DNA of 54,513 bases, from assembly GCA_038326615.1 (NCBI GenBank), contig JBBQKF010000011.1, positions 1 through 54,513 on the forward strand, given 5' to 3'. The notes under the pieces were generated by a model. It was not told the origin of the DNA and did not search any database. It saw only the letters and a program-made list of their open reading frames with translations. How positions within the stretch are numbered: the stretch's first letter is position 1; each line of letters opens with the position of its first letter. Below are positions 1-9,127 of the stretch, piece after piece. The stretch comes from JBBQKF01 sp038326615 (GTDB taxonomy: Bacteria; Bacillota; Clostridia; Saccharofermentanales; UBA5734). The position numbers were made by a program, and so were the translations under genes.

Positions 1-239
1 TGCCAATGTGATGTTGTGCCAATGGTACCGGACCATGGACTTGTTGTGTTATTCTCCCATGGACCTGTCAAATTAATTCGTGCATCTGTGTCGTCAATTT
101 GAATCGTAGTATCGACTGCAGAAACATTTAGCATTGACATAGGTAAAAGAGTTAATGTTACAGCTAGGGATAAAATTAGCGCTAAGATTTTTTTCATAAA
201 TACCTTTCCCTCCTTTGAATTGATTGTTTCGTTCGACAT
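1..239 (-). CDS. Secreted carbohydrate-binding protein, 5' end only (runs off the left edge)
   Basis: Only the N-terminus is visible. From the ATG at 197 it reads MKKILALILSLAVTLTLL, a typical signal peptide ending near NVSA. The mature protein begins at once with a segment containing IDDTDARINLTGPW. That resembles the IDDTD segment in the C-terminal half of the dockerin protein at 11503-14760, so it is probably the start of the same galactose-binding-like (CBM-type) fold. Two in-frame starts each have a ribosome site. The ATG at 239 follows GGAGG with a 7-base spacer, and the ATG at 197 follows GGAGG at 11 bases. I give the longer form, but the shorter one makes the more usual signal peptide. 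It lies 100 bases downstream of the permease pair and may be the last gene of that operon. The rest of the protein, including any catalytic domain, is outside the window. Confidence 0.7.
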   Translation of the reverse strand, partial: MSNETINSKEGKVFMKKILALILSLAVTLTLLPMSMLNVSAVDTTIQIDDTDARINLTGPWENNTTSPWSGTIGTTSHW

Positions 240-339
240 TTTGTTTCCTCCTTCAAAATATTTGCTTCTTTATTTAATCAAAAGGATATCACCTTTTAGA
301 AACCGCGAAATTTGATGGATTATTGATGCAAATTGCTAA

Positions 340-1284
340 TCAACCTTTAATTGCACCTAAGTTCATGCCTTTGACAAAATATTTCTGGAAAAACGGATAT
401 ACGAGTATAATTGGAAATGTTACGACTACCATAACTGTGACCTTAATAACTTCTGGTGTTGGTAAATTGCCTTTACTTGCTTGCTGCCTCATCATTTCTC
501 CTAAATTTGTTAAATCAAGCGCTGCACTTGCTTCCCCGGCCTTAATTACAAGATAAAGAACATACTGCAATGTGTATAAAGATTTATTAGTAACAAAAAG
601 CAAGGTTGTTCCAAAGTCAAGCCAAGCACCAACAAAGCCAAAAAATATGAATGCCGCAATTACAGCCTTTGACATAGGAATAATAAGCTGTGTAAAGATA
701 GTAAAATAATTTGCTCCGTCAAGCATCATGGATTCTTCTAATCCATCTGGTATATCTTCAATAAATGTTCTAAAAATTATCATACTGAAAAATGAAAACG
801 CACCTGGTATAACATAAACTGAAAAATTATTAATGAATCCGAGTTTTGAATATAATATGTAATATGAAATTACTGTTCCACCGATAAACATTGGTATCAT
901 TAGCATATAAAGGAATCCTTTTCTTCCACGAAGCCATTTCTTTGACAAAGCATATGCCGCCATCATACATACAGAGACTGAGAAAATAGGTCCGATGGCA
1001 CATCTAGCTATTGTTATAAAAAATGCTCTAATTAGATCAGGATACCTTAAAACAAAATTGTAATTATCTAAAGTGAACATTCTTGGGAAAAACCATATCG
1101 GTCCTTCAGCAGCATTTGGGCCATTATTTAATGAGAGAACCAGAATGTACCAGAATGGGTAAATTGTAAGAATGGATAAAACAACCATAAATGCAACATT
1201 GAAAAAATCAAAAGTTTTTTCCCCTGCACTTCTGCTGTTTAATATACTATTAGTTCTTTTGTTAATTTTCATTTGCATATTCAT
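340..1284 (-). CDS. CUT1-family sugar ABC transporter permease (YtcP/LplC type)
   Basis: Inner-membrane permease of a carbohydrate importer. The 314 residues form about six hydrophobic segments, beginning with FNVAFMVVLSILTIYPFWYI near residue 30. The EAA loop that docks the ATPase is visible as EESMMLDGANYFTIF followed by LIIPM, and the C-terminus ends in the usual YFVKGMNLGAIKG. It lies 26 bases after the partner permease (1311-2240) and is surely cotranscribed with it. YtcP/LplC proteins pair with LplB-type permeases and large lipoprotein-binding proteins. The only such lipoprotein here is at 34615-36534, far away. No ATPase gene is present; this family usually borrows a shared MsmK/MsmX-type ATPase. 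The substrate cannot be read from sequence, but the context suggests an oligosaccharide. Confidence 0.93.
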   Translation of the reverse strand: MNMQMKINKRTNSILNSRSAGEKTFDFFNVAFMVVLSILTIYPFWYILVLSLNNGPNAAEGPIWFFPRMFTLDNYNFVLRYPDLIRAFFITIARCAIGPIFSVSVCMMAAYALSKKWLRGRKGFLYMLMIPMFIGGTVISYYILYSKLGFINNFSVYVIPGAFSFFSMIIFRTFIEDIPDGLEESMMLDGANYFTIFTQLIIPMSKAVIAAFIFFGFVGAWLDFGTTLLFVTNKSLYTLQYVLYLVIKAGEASAALDLTNLGEMMRQQASKGNLPTPEVIKVTVMVVVTFPIILVYPFFQKYFVKGMNLGAIKG

Positions 1285-1310
1285 ATTTTTAATTTTGCTC
1301 GCCTTCTTCT

Positions 1311-2240
1311 TTAAAACAATGATGTGTTGTTAAGTTTCTTAGTGATAAAATTAGTACTTATTATAAGAGTCATACATATTAGCCCATTGAATAATCCGAC
1401 TGCTGCTGATAATGAATATTCTCTGTTTAAAATTCCTTTAAAGTAAATCCATGTATTCAAAGTATCCGTTGATGTTCTTATTACTTGATTTTGCAAATTG
1501 AATATCTGATCGAAATTGGTACTAAACAATCCTCCAATGCTTAAAATAAGCATTATGCTAAATGTTGGTATCAAAGCTGGTAAGGTTATGTGCAAACATC
1601 TTTTAAAACGACTTGCACCGTCAACTGCTGCTGCTTCATATAACTCAGGGCTAATCCCTGTTATAGCGGCAAAGTAGATAATTGTTGCCCAACCGACTTC
1701 TTTCCAAATATTTGTTATTACTAGATAAGGCAGGAAATTGTCAGGATTTTGCATGAACGAGATTCTTTCTCCACCAAACAATAATATTTTGATATTATTA
1801 ATAAATCCCGATGGGTCTGTGCTCAAAAATGTATAAACTAGTCCAGCTACAAGCACCCACGAAACAAAGTGCGGAATATATGAAACTGTCTGTACAAATT
1901 TGCGATATTTCTGGCTATGAAGTTCATTCAGCAGTAGTGTCAATAAAATCGGTAGAGGCATTCCAGTAACAAATAATGTTGCACTATAACTAAATGTTCT
2001 CCAAAATAATTTATAAAACCACGGTTGAGATAAAAACTTAAAATTATCTAATCCTACAAATTTGCTGGAAAACCCAAAGTTAGCACCGAAAATGTCATAA
2101 TCCTGAAAAGCTATAACATTTGTTATCATTGGAATATATGCAAATATCAATGTAAGTATTATAGCCGGTGCTATAAAAAGGTATAACTGATAGTGTTCTA
2201 AAATCTTCTTTTTTTCAATTCTTTCTGTTCTTTTTGTCAT
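1311..2240 (-). CDS. CUT1-family sugar ABC transporter permease (LplB/YtcO type)
   Basis: First of the two permeases. Hydrophobic segments start at LYLFIAPAIILTLIFAYIP, and the cytoplasmic EAA loop reads LYEAAAVDGASRFKRCLHI followed by TLPAL, a very good match to the family. The protein has 309 residues from the ATG at 2240. A longer reading from a TTG at 2255 is possible, but GGGG sits inside that extension at ribosome-site distance from the ATG. It would form the membrane channel with the product of 340-1284. The upstream 300 bases are shared with a plus-strand promoter pair, so transcription diverges here. No convincing minus-strand promoter was found by eye. Confidence 0.93.
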   Translation of the reverse strand: MTKRTERIEKKKILEHYQLYLFIAPAIILTLIFAYIPMITNVIAFQDYDIFGANFGFSSKFVGLDNFKFLSQPWFYKLFWRTFSYSATLFVTGMPLPILLTLLLNELHSQKYRKFVQTVSYIPHFVSWVLVAGLVYTFLSTDPSGFINNIKILLFGGERISFMQNPDNFLPYLVITNIWKEVGWATIIYFAAITGISPELYEAAAVDGASRFKRCLHITLPALIPTFSIMLILSIGGLFSTNFDQIFNLQNQVIRTSTDTLNTWIYFKGILNREYSLSAAVGLFNGLICMTLIISTNFITKKLNNTSLF

Positions 2241-2373
2241 GTGATACAACCCCAAACTAATTTAATATCTAAATGATATCATAATAAAAATATGAGTACA
2301 GATGATATTTTAACTATAATGATATGTAATTTAACTAAAATGGATTAATTATTTACTTTTCTTTATATACTAT

Positions 2374-2402
2374 TTGACATAGAATTTTAGAGTGCATATA
2401 AT
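2374..2402 (+). promoter_or_regulatory. Perfect-consensus sigma-A promoter
   Basis: TTGACA at 2374-2379 and TATAAT at 2397-2402 are separated by exactly 17 bases, so both hexamers match consensus completely. The expected transcript start is near 2409. It faces the UroD-like remnant at 2565 and the GH38/GH2 pair beyond it. An imperfect hairpin (2438-2468, TTGAATTCT against AGAGATTCAA) lies about 30 bases into the expected transcript. Confidence 0.7.
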
Positions 2403-2494
2403 CAAGAAACAAATAGAGTAAATGTTGCTAATAAAACTTGAATTCTTTGATTTATATTAGAGATTCAATTTAATAAATCATTGCTCTTTTAAAG

Positions 2495-2523
2495 TTGACT
2501 GTGCTAGATATTAAAGTTATATT
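2495..2523 (+). promoter_or_regulatory. Second sigma-A-like promoter
   Basis: TTGACT (2495-2500), a 17-base spacer, then TATATT (2518-2523). Each hexamer differs from consensus by one base. It lies 42 bases before the ATG of the UroD-like remnant and in tandem with the promoter at 2374-2402. Confidence 0.5.
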
Positions 2524-2564
2524 ATATATTTTTATATATTAGAAAAAGGGAGAAGCTATAAAAT

Positions 2565-3064
2565 ATGATTAATGATAGTGATTTATTAAGGTCAACAGCA
2601 AAGAGGCAGAGATCAAAAAGAACGTTATTTCACGCAGATTTTGCTGGGGTTTGTGAAGAAATGGTTTTGAAATATTACGGTGCAACCTCTTATGATAATT
2701 TATGCACGCAACTAGGGTTTTATAATCCAAAAAGGATCTGGCCTCTAAGGAAAAACAATTCGCCTGAGTTTGATTATTCCTCATATTTTAAGGATATTGA
2801 AATTCCTCAGAATGGGATATTTATGATTTATATATTAAGTATGGTGATAAAATCGCTTTTGATGGTGGACTTGGCACCCAATCCGTGATGCCTTTTGGGA
2901 CAAAAGACGATGTAATTCACGAAACAACAAAACTCGTTAATGTTTTGGGTTCTAATGGAGGATTAATTCTATCCCCTTCTCATACTCTTGAACCTGAAGT
3001 TCCTATGGAAAATATAATTGCATTTATTGAAACGGCGCAAAAACTTTGTATTGATAGAAATTGA
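2565..3064 (+). pseudogene. Uroporphyrinogen-decarboxylase-like methyltransferase remnant (middle deleted, frameshifted)
   Basis: The first frame (2565 to about 2815) encodes a UroD-family N-terminus, with TLFHADFAGVCEEMVLKYYG as the clearest stretch. Near 2815-2825 the reading frame changes. The sequence then continues as KYGDKIAFDGGLGTQSVMPF and ends with LSPSHTLEPEVPMENIIAF and a TGA at 3062-3064, which is the typical C-terminal part of the same family. Family members have about 330-380 residues and this remnant encodes about 165. The middle 200 or so residues, including the barrel core, are missing. The start has a plausible ribosome site (AGGGAG) and strong promoters upstream, so it may still be transcribed, but it cannot make a working enzyme. 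Two other UroD-like genes are intact in the window (21445-22518 and 45420-46505). Confidence 0.8.
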
Positions 3065-3110
3065 CGTTTGAAAGTAAAAGAATAAGTAAATATTTAGACA
3101 AATAACAAAT

Positions 3111-3148
3111 GAACATATTTGAAGAAAAAGAGCATATTTGAGAAAATA
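3111..3148 (+). repeat. Tandem 2 x 19-bp direct repeat upstream of the GH38 gene
   Basis: GAACATATTTGAAGAAAAA (3111-3129) is followed directly by GAGCATATTTGAGAAAATA (3130-3148). The shared core is CATATTTGA with about two helical turns between copies. It lies 33 bases before the GH38 start. This spacing is typical of operators bound by AraC-type regulators, such as the one at 39079, but that link is inference. Confidence 0.4.
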
Positions 3149-3180
3149 GTATTTATATTAAATACAAATTTGGAGGGCAA

Positions 3181-6012
3181 ATGAACAAGAAACTGCAAGT
3201 CTATTATTTTTCAGGAACACACTGGGATCGGGAATGGTATCAATCGTTTCAGGGATTTAGGTACAAATTGGTTAAAATGATTAACGAATTAATTGATTAT
3301 ATGGAGAGCGAGCCTGGCTTTGAAGTTTTCCACTTTGACGGGCAAACTATAGTTCTTGAGGATTATCTTGAGATTGAGCCAGTAAAAAGAGCGCGGCTCG
3401 AAATACTGATAAGAAGCAATCGTATAAAAATTGGTCCTTGGTATTGCATGCCAGATGAATTTTTGCTTTCCGGTGAAAGTCTGATTTCAAATCTGCAGCT
3501 TGGACACAAAATTTCCAGCCAATTCGGCTCGAAGGCCTGGGATCTCGGATATATCTGTGATATCTTCGGTCATATTGCACAAATGCCTCAAATTTTTAAT
3601 GGTTTCAATATTACCTCTTCATTACTTGCAAGAGGAATAAACGAAGGTGACTCATCTGCATTTTTCTTATGGAAATCTCCTGATGAAAGTGAATGTATAA
3701 CCTTTAATGTTCCTGAAAACGGTGGGTATGGGGCATTTTCATCCCGTGTTCTTGGATATGATGATGCAGGGCCGGTAATTGTAGCTGATTATGTTTCAAG
3801 GATAAAGGAATATTTTGATTCTGAGATGAAAAGATCTTCGTTACCCTTTATTGTTGCTATGGATGCGCATGACCATCAAAGTGTTCATAAAGAAACCGTT
3901 AAAATCATCAAAACAATCCGCGATAGCTTTCCTGATATGGAAGTTCATCATGCTAATTTATCAGACTTATTTAAAACAATCTCTTCTGAGTATAAAGAGA
4001 GGCTTCAAACAATTTATGGTGAATTGAATAAAACATTGCGTGCAAACGAGACTATGGTTCTTATTTCAAACACACTTTCAAGCAGATATCCATTAAAGAA
4101 AGACAATGACATATGCCAGACTTTGATGGAGAAATGGACTTTGCCATTACATTTGATTTCTTCTTTAAATGGTAATCAAATTCAACACACTTACCTTGAA
4201 ATTGCGACAAAACATCTACTTCAAAATCACCCTCATGATTCAATCTGCGGATGTTCAATAGACCAGGTACACAAAGATATGGAATATCGTTTTGATCAAG
4301 TAAAAATGATATCCAATGAAGTAATCAATGATTCTCTTTCAAATGAATACAAAAACATTGTTAAATCCAATGTGCATGAAAAATTGCTTTGCGTTTTCAA
4401 TCCTTTACCATATGACAGAGAGGAATTAATTTTTGTTGAGATAGCATTTGATAAAAATTACCCAACAACATTCACAAATGGGTTTGGTTATCAGTTTATC
4501 AACAGTTTTTTGATTTTAGATGATAAAAATAATGAAATCCCATATCAAATATGCGAGATAAAGAAAGACTATACCGTCCGTACTCAAAATCAAATAACAA
4601 TTAAAGCTGACGTTTACAAGATCGGGTTTAATGCAAAATTATCTGCTATGGGCACAACCGGATTTAAAATCGTCCCCCAAAAAGGTAATGTCAGATATTT
4701 TAATAACTCTAAATTGAACATTAATGAAGCAGAAAATGAATTTATCAAGCTTTCCATTAATTCTGATGGTTCTATTAATATCAAAGATAATAGAAATGGC
4801 AGGGAATACAAAAATCTACTTACTTTTGTTGATGATGGAGAAATAGGAGATGGATGGTATCATTGCAATAGTATTCAGGATAGCTGTTTTGTATCAAAAA
4901 ATGACGCTATGATTGAAAGAATTATTTGTGGCCCATCTTTTACGCGTTTCAAAATAACAAAATTTATAACCATTCCTAAAAACATGGAGTACGGTAATCC
5001 GCAAATTAAACGAAGCGATGAGTTTGTACAAATGAAAATTGAAAGCCAAATAACTCTCTCAAGCGCTGAAAATTTTATTCGGGTTGAGACAACAATTGAT
5101 AACACTGCACGCGATCACAGACTTAGGATGTTTTTCCCAACAGGGATAACTTCTGATAAATATTTTGCCAATCAGGCATTTTGTTTCAACGAGCGTGATA
5201 CAGGAATTGATATTTCGACAGCGACCTGGAAAGAGCCAGAAGTTCACGAAAAACAGATGGCATCAATAGTTGGAAAACGCAATAGCAAAGGAGATGGGAT
5301 TGCTATTGCTTCAGATTATGGGCTTCATGAATGTGCAGCATTTAATGATAACGACGGAAATATTGCAATTACTATGTTTCGAGCCTTCACTAAAACTGTT
5401 TTAACAAATGGAGAAGATGGTGGAGAAATTTTAGGAAAGCATCAATTTTCTTTTTCTTTAATTCCTTTTACAAATGAAACATCTTTCGCAAAATTACAAA
5501 AGACTAATGATTGTCTTAGCACAGGTGTCAATGCTACAGTTTTTAATACCAACTTAAATGGGGAAGTGGAATTAATAGTTGTTGATAATATGAATTCAGA
5601 TGTAAACAATTCAGTTTCAAGTTTCAATGAAAATAAATCTTCCATTGAGAATTTTCATAATCTTATAGGTAGTTACATCAAAATCGACAGCGACAGTGTT
5701 TGTTATAGCACTCTCAAAGTTCCTGAAAGCGGCGAAGAAAATTGTGCAATTCTAAGAGTTTTCAACTGTTCTGACGAAAATGCGACTGCAAAAATTAGAT
5801 TATTTAGAAACATCAAAAGTTCATGTTTTACAAATCTTCTCGAGGAAAGCATTATGAATATTCTACCTCAATCAGAAGCAGCAAATGCTATTAAATCAGC
5901 TAATTCCAGTGATTTCACGGAAATGTCAGGTAAAATTTGTGATAGTAAAAATCAAATTGAATTTGATCTTCCAAAATGGAAAATAGCAACAATTAAAATT
6001 TGTTTTGAATAA
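3181..6012 (+). CDS. GH38 alpha-mannosidase, catalytic residues intact
   Basis: Predicted to hydrolyse terminal alpha-mannose from oligosaccharides in the cytoplasm (no signal peptide). The 943 residues show the family pattern. Zinc ligands His14 and Asp16 lie in GTHWDREW. The nucleophile and zinc ligand Asp127 lies in GYICDIFGHIAQMPQ. The fourth metal ligand His352 lies in HPHDSICGCSIDQVHKDM. The C-terminal half is the usual beta-sandwich region. The ATG follows GGAGGGCAA. The next gene, a GH2 beta-galactosidase, starts 19 bases downstream, so the two form an operon. Linkage and aglycone specificity cannot be inferred. The paralogue at 30043-32832 has lost the equivalent of Asp127, so this is the only GH38 here that looks catalytically competent. 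Confidence 0.93.
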   Translation: MNKKLQVYYFSGTHWDREWYQSFQGFRYKLVKMINELIDYMESEPGFEVFHFDGQTIVLEDYLEIEPVKRARLEILIRSNRIKIGPWYCMPDEFLLSGESLISNLQLGHKISSQFGSKAWDLGYICDIFGHIAQMPQIFNGFNITSSLLARGINEGDSSAFFLWKSPDESECITFNVPENGGYGAFSSRVLGYDDAGPVIVADYVSRIKEYFDSEMKRSSLPFIVAMDAHDHQSVHKETVKIIKTIRDSFPDMEVHHANLSDLFKTISSEYKERLQTIYGELNKTLRANETMVLISNTLSSRYPLKKDNDICQTLMEKWTLPLHLISSLNGNQIQHTYLEIATKHLLQNHPHDSICGCSIDQVHKDMEYRFDQVKMISNEVINDSLSNEYKNIVKSNVHEKLLCVFNPLPYDREELIFVEIAFDKNYPTTFTNGFGYQFINSFLILDDKNNEIPYQICEIKKDYTVRTQNQITIKADVYKIGFNAKLSAMGTTGFKIVPQKGNVRYFNNSKLNINEAENEFIKLSINSDGSINIKDNRNGREYKNLLTFVDDGEIGDGWYHCNSIQDSCFVSKNDAMIERIICGPSFTRFKITKFITIPKNMEYGNPQIKRSDEFVQMKIESQITLSSAENFIRVETTIDNTARDHRLRMFFPTGITSDKYFANQAFCFNERDTGIDISTATWKEPEVHEKQMASIVGKRNSKGDGIAIASDYGLHECAAFNDNDGNIAITMFRAFTKTVLTNGEDGGEILGKHQFSFSLIPFTNETSFAKLQKTNDCLSTGVNATVFNTNLNGEVELIVVDNMNSDVNNSVSSFNENKSSIENFHNLIGSYIKIDSDSVCYSTLKVPESGEENCAILRVFNCSDENATAKIRLFRNIKSSCFTNLLEESIMNILPQSEAANAIKSANSSDFTEMSGKICDSKNQIEFDLPKWKIATIKICFE

Positions 6013-6031
6013 TTTTGAAAGGAAATCCGAA

Positions 6032-9000
6032 ATGATTAACGCTAAGATAACATTTCCTGACTGGCAAGATATTAACACTCTTCAAAAAAATAGATTGCCA
6101 GCACGAAGCTACTTCATTCCATTTGGCAGCGAAACTGATGCAATTGCATATTCTCCTTCTTCAAGAGAAAATATAAAATCCAATAGTTTTTTATTGTTAA
6201 ATGGAGTTTGGGATTTTGCCTATTTGGATACTGTTTCGAAAATTCCTTCAGGTTTTCCATCTTCTGGTTGTACAAAATACGATTTATCTTTTACTAAAGA
6301 GACAGTACCACATACATGGCAATCTTCATATTATGAACCGCATTTCTATGTAAATAACAGGTTCCCTTTCCCCGTAAACAAGCCACTTGTCCCCTTTGAA
6401 AACCCTGTAGGCTTATATCAGAAAACCTTTATTTTATCGGAATTGTTTAAGTTTGAAAATGTCATTCTAACTTTTCTAGGAGTAAGTAGTTCCTTTCATG
6501 TATACATAAATAGTAAAGAAGTCGGTTATAGTGAAGGTAGTCATCTTCCATCAGAGTTTGATGTAACCAATTTTTTACAAAAGGGTGAAAACAGCATAAC
6601 ATGCATAGTATACAAATGGTGTAATGGTTCTTATCTTGAATGTCAGGATATGTTCCGCTGCAATGGAATTTTCCGCGATGTTTATCTGACAGGCGAAAGT
6701 GATAATAGAATCTGGGATTATTCTTTGGATATCAAACCTGCTACAGATGAATTTGCTGGATATTTAGATGAAAGAGATTTCATTATTAATTTGGATACAG
6801 ATATTAAAAGCGTATCCGATTATTTTGTAACAGTTAAATTATTTGGCTCTTCTTTAAACGAAATAATTACAGAATCTAAAAGAAACTGTGGAAATTTCAA
6901 ATTAACTGTTAAAAATCCGAAGTTGTGGTCTTCGGAGCACCCCTATTTATACAAGTTACTAATTACCTTGTGCGACGAATACAAAAATCCAATTGAGTTT
7001 GTTGCCCGCGATTTCGGATTTAAAACTATCTCAATTGATGATGGAATATTTAAAATCAACAATACTCCGATAAAGATAAAAGGAGTGAATCGTCATGATT
7101 CAACCCCCGTCACTGCTTACGTTGTCACTTTTGATAATTTGAAAAAAGACATAATGCTTATGAAGGATTTTAATGTAAACACAGTCCGTACATCTCATTA
7201 TCCAAATGATCCTGTTTTCCTCGAGCTTTGTGATAAACATGGATTATATGTGATTGATGAGTGCGATTTAGAGACACAGGGAGCATTACATATTGAAGAA
7301 GGTGAGGATTGTTTTTCCGATGATCCCGCTTGGGCGCATAATTATATTGACAGAATGACGCGCATGGTCCAACGCGATAAAAATTGCACATGTATTATCA
7401 TGTTTTCTCCTGGCAATGAAGCAGGGTTTGGACGCAATTTTGATGAAATGTATAAAGTTTCAAAAGGTATTTGCCCAAAAATTCCTGTTTTGTACGAAGG
7501 ATTTTTTCATCGAACAAAAGCTGGTTTTGATGTTATTAGTAGTATGTACCCCAATGTTGATACCTTAATTGATTATGGTGAAAACCATACAGATAAGCCG
7601 TTTTTTATGTGTGAATACCTTCATTCGATGGGGCTTGGGCCAGGTGGATTTGATGAATATTGGGAACAGATTTATAAATATCCGAATTTACTAGGTGGGT
7701 GTGTTTGGGAATGGTGTGACCATGTCGCTATAGGGAAAAACGGTAAGTACCTTTATGGCGGCGAAAGTGGTGAATACATTCATGACAGCAATTTTTGCAT
7801 TGATGGTTTGTTTTATCCTGATAGAACTCCATCATCTGCTGCTTTTGCAATGAAACATGCTTATCGCTCGATTATTACAAATTATGATAATGGAATAATG
7901 GCGATTAGAAATACAATGTCATTCACTTGTTTTGAAACCTCATCTCTTAAGTGGGAGCTTATCTGTGACGGAGTTATAATTCAATGCGGTATTTTTAATG
8001 ATTTTAGAATTGCACCTCTTTCAAAAATAGAGATCCCTATCTCCGATTTTAATCTATCGTTAATTTCAGCTGGTAAATATTATCTGACAATAATTACAAC
8101 ACAAGAAAATAATATAATCGACAAGGATCAGTTTTTCATCCTAAATGTTCCTAAAGAAAACATCGACAACTCAAAAACTTTTCCATCACTTAATATATGT
8201 GAAGACCAATATTATTTTGTTATTAAGGGGCATAATTTTGAATATACGATTTCAAAATATAGTGGTACCTTTACAGGTCTTAAAAAGGATCAGATAGAAT
8301 ATCTTTATCAAGGGAAATCCGATTCGCACAGATTTGTTGCACCCGGACCGCAAATAAATATTTATAGAGCGCCAACCGATAATGACATGTATATAAAAAA
8401 TGAATGGCTCAAATCAAATTACCAGATGCTCTGGACTTTTATTGATTGTTGGGAATCAAGTGCGTCCGAAAGTGGATTTCTAGTTACTTTCAAAGGGAAT
8501 TTAAGCGCCCCGTCAGCCAACCCAATTTTTGATATAAAAATTGGCATATGTGTAAAAAACAGCGGTGAGATCATAATTTCCCCAATAATTACTCCATTAA
8601 AATCTGATTTACCATATCTTCCGCGCTTTGGAATGAAAATGATTATGTCCAATAATTTCCAATCGGTTGAATATTGCGGATTAGGTGACAGAGAGAATTA
8701 TCCGGATTTTAGCTCGCACAATACGATTGGAATTTATAATTGTAATGTTGACGAAATGCGCGAAAACTATATTAAACCTCAGGAATCAGGAAATCGAGGT
8801 TGCTGCACATATGCAAAACTCTCAAATCGGAGTAGTAGTATATTGTTTACAGGTGAAGATTTTAACTTTAATACCAGTAATTATTCCATTAAAGATCTTT
8901 CAGAAAAGAAGCATAATTACGATTTAGTTAAATTTGATTATGTCGAAGTTTTTGTCGATGGATTTATGTCAGGCATTGGTAGCAATTCGTGTGGTCCACT

Positions 9001-9067
9001 CCCCATCGAAAAGTATTTAGTGAAGTCAGAAAAAATGGAGTTCCAATACTCAATTAAGTTATTATGA
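6032..9067 (+). CDS. GH2 beta-galactosidase (LacZ-like)
   Basis: Cytoplasmic enzyme that would release terminal beta-galactose. The order is an N-terminal jelly-roll (from LLNGVWDFAYL), an immunoglobulin-like sandwich, the TIM barrel and the C-terminal LacZ small-chain domain with YRAPTDNDM. The acid/base is Glu463 in SPGNEAGFG, and the nucleophile is Glu528 in FFMCEYLHSMGLGPGG followed by VWEWCDH; both match the LacZ pattern. I chose the ATG at 6032 (ribosome site AAAGG) rather than an in-frame TTG at 6005 that overlaps the preceding stop codon. The length of 1011 residues is normal for LacZ. With the upstream GH38 it forms a two-gene operon. No gene follows on this strand, and convergent remnants begin at 9128. 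Confidence 0.93.
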   Translation: MINAKITFPDWQDINTLQKNRLPARSYFIPFGSETDAIAYSPSSRENIKSNSFLLLNGVWDFAYLDTVSKIPSGFPSSGCTKYDLSFTKETVPHTWQSSYYEPHFYVNNRFPFPVNKPLVPFENPVGLYQKTFILSELFKFENVILTFLGVSSSFHVYINSKEVGYSEGSHLPSEFDVTNFLQKGENSITCIVYKWCNGSYLECQDMFRCNGIFRDVYLTGESDNRIWDYSLDIKPATDEFAGYLDERDFIINLDTDIKSVSDYFVTVKLFGSSLNEIITESKRNCGNFKLTVKNPKLWSSEHPYLYKLLITLCDEYKNPIEFVARDFGFKTISIDDGIFKINNTPIKIKGVNRHDSTPVTAYVVTFDNLKKDIMLMKDFNVNTVRTSHYPNDPVFLELCDKHGLYVIDECDLETQGALHIEEGEDCFSDDPAWAHNYIDRMTRMVQRDKNCTCIIMFSPGNEAGFGRNFDEMYKVSKGICPKIPVLYEGFFHRTKAGFDVISSMYPNVDTLIDYGENHTDKPFFMCEYLHSMGLGPGGFDEYWEQIYKYPNLLGGCVWEWCDHVAIGKNGKYLYGGESGEYIHDSNFCIDGLFYPDRTPSSAAFAMKHAYRSIITNYDNGIMAIRNTMSFTCFETSSLKWELICDGVIIQCGIFNDFRIAPLSKIEIPISDFNLSLISAGKYYLTIITTQENNIIDKDQFFILNVPKENIDNSKTFPSLNICEDQYYFVIKGHNFEYTISKYSGTFTGLKKDQIEYLYQGKSDSHRFVAPGPQINIYRAPTDNDMYIKNEWLKSNYQMLWTFIDCWESSASESGFLVTFKGNLSAPSANPIFDIKIGICVKNSGEIIISPIITPLKSDLPYLPRFGMKMIMSNNFQSVEYCGLGDRENYPDFSSHNTIGIYNCNVDEMRENYIKPQESGNRGCCTYAKLSNRSSSILFTGEDFNFNTSNYSIKDLSEKKHNYDLVKFDYVEVFVDGFMSGIGSNSCGPLPIEKYLVKSEKMEFQYSIKLL

Positions 9068-9127
9068 AGGTAAAACACATGAATTCACGCAGAGAAGCAT
9101 AGCTATGTGATGAGCACTATGTTTCCC

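Noticed and set aside
280..297. Small inverted repeat AAAAGG/CCTTTT downstream of the permease gene
   Set aside because: Six-base stem without a T-run in the direction of transcription; too weak to call a terminator.
2273..2325. Three copies of ATGATAT between the divergent operons
   Set aside because: Irregular spacing (29 and 17 bases) and AT-only words in an AT-rich spacer; not distinguishable from chance.
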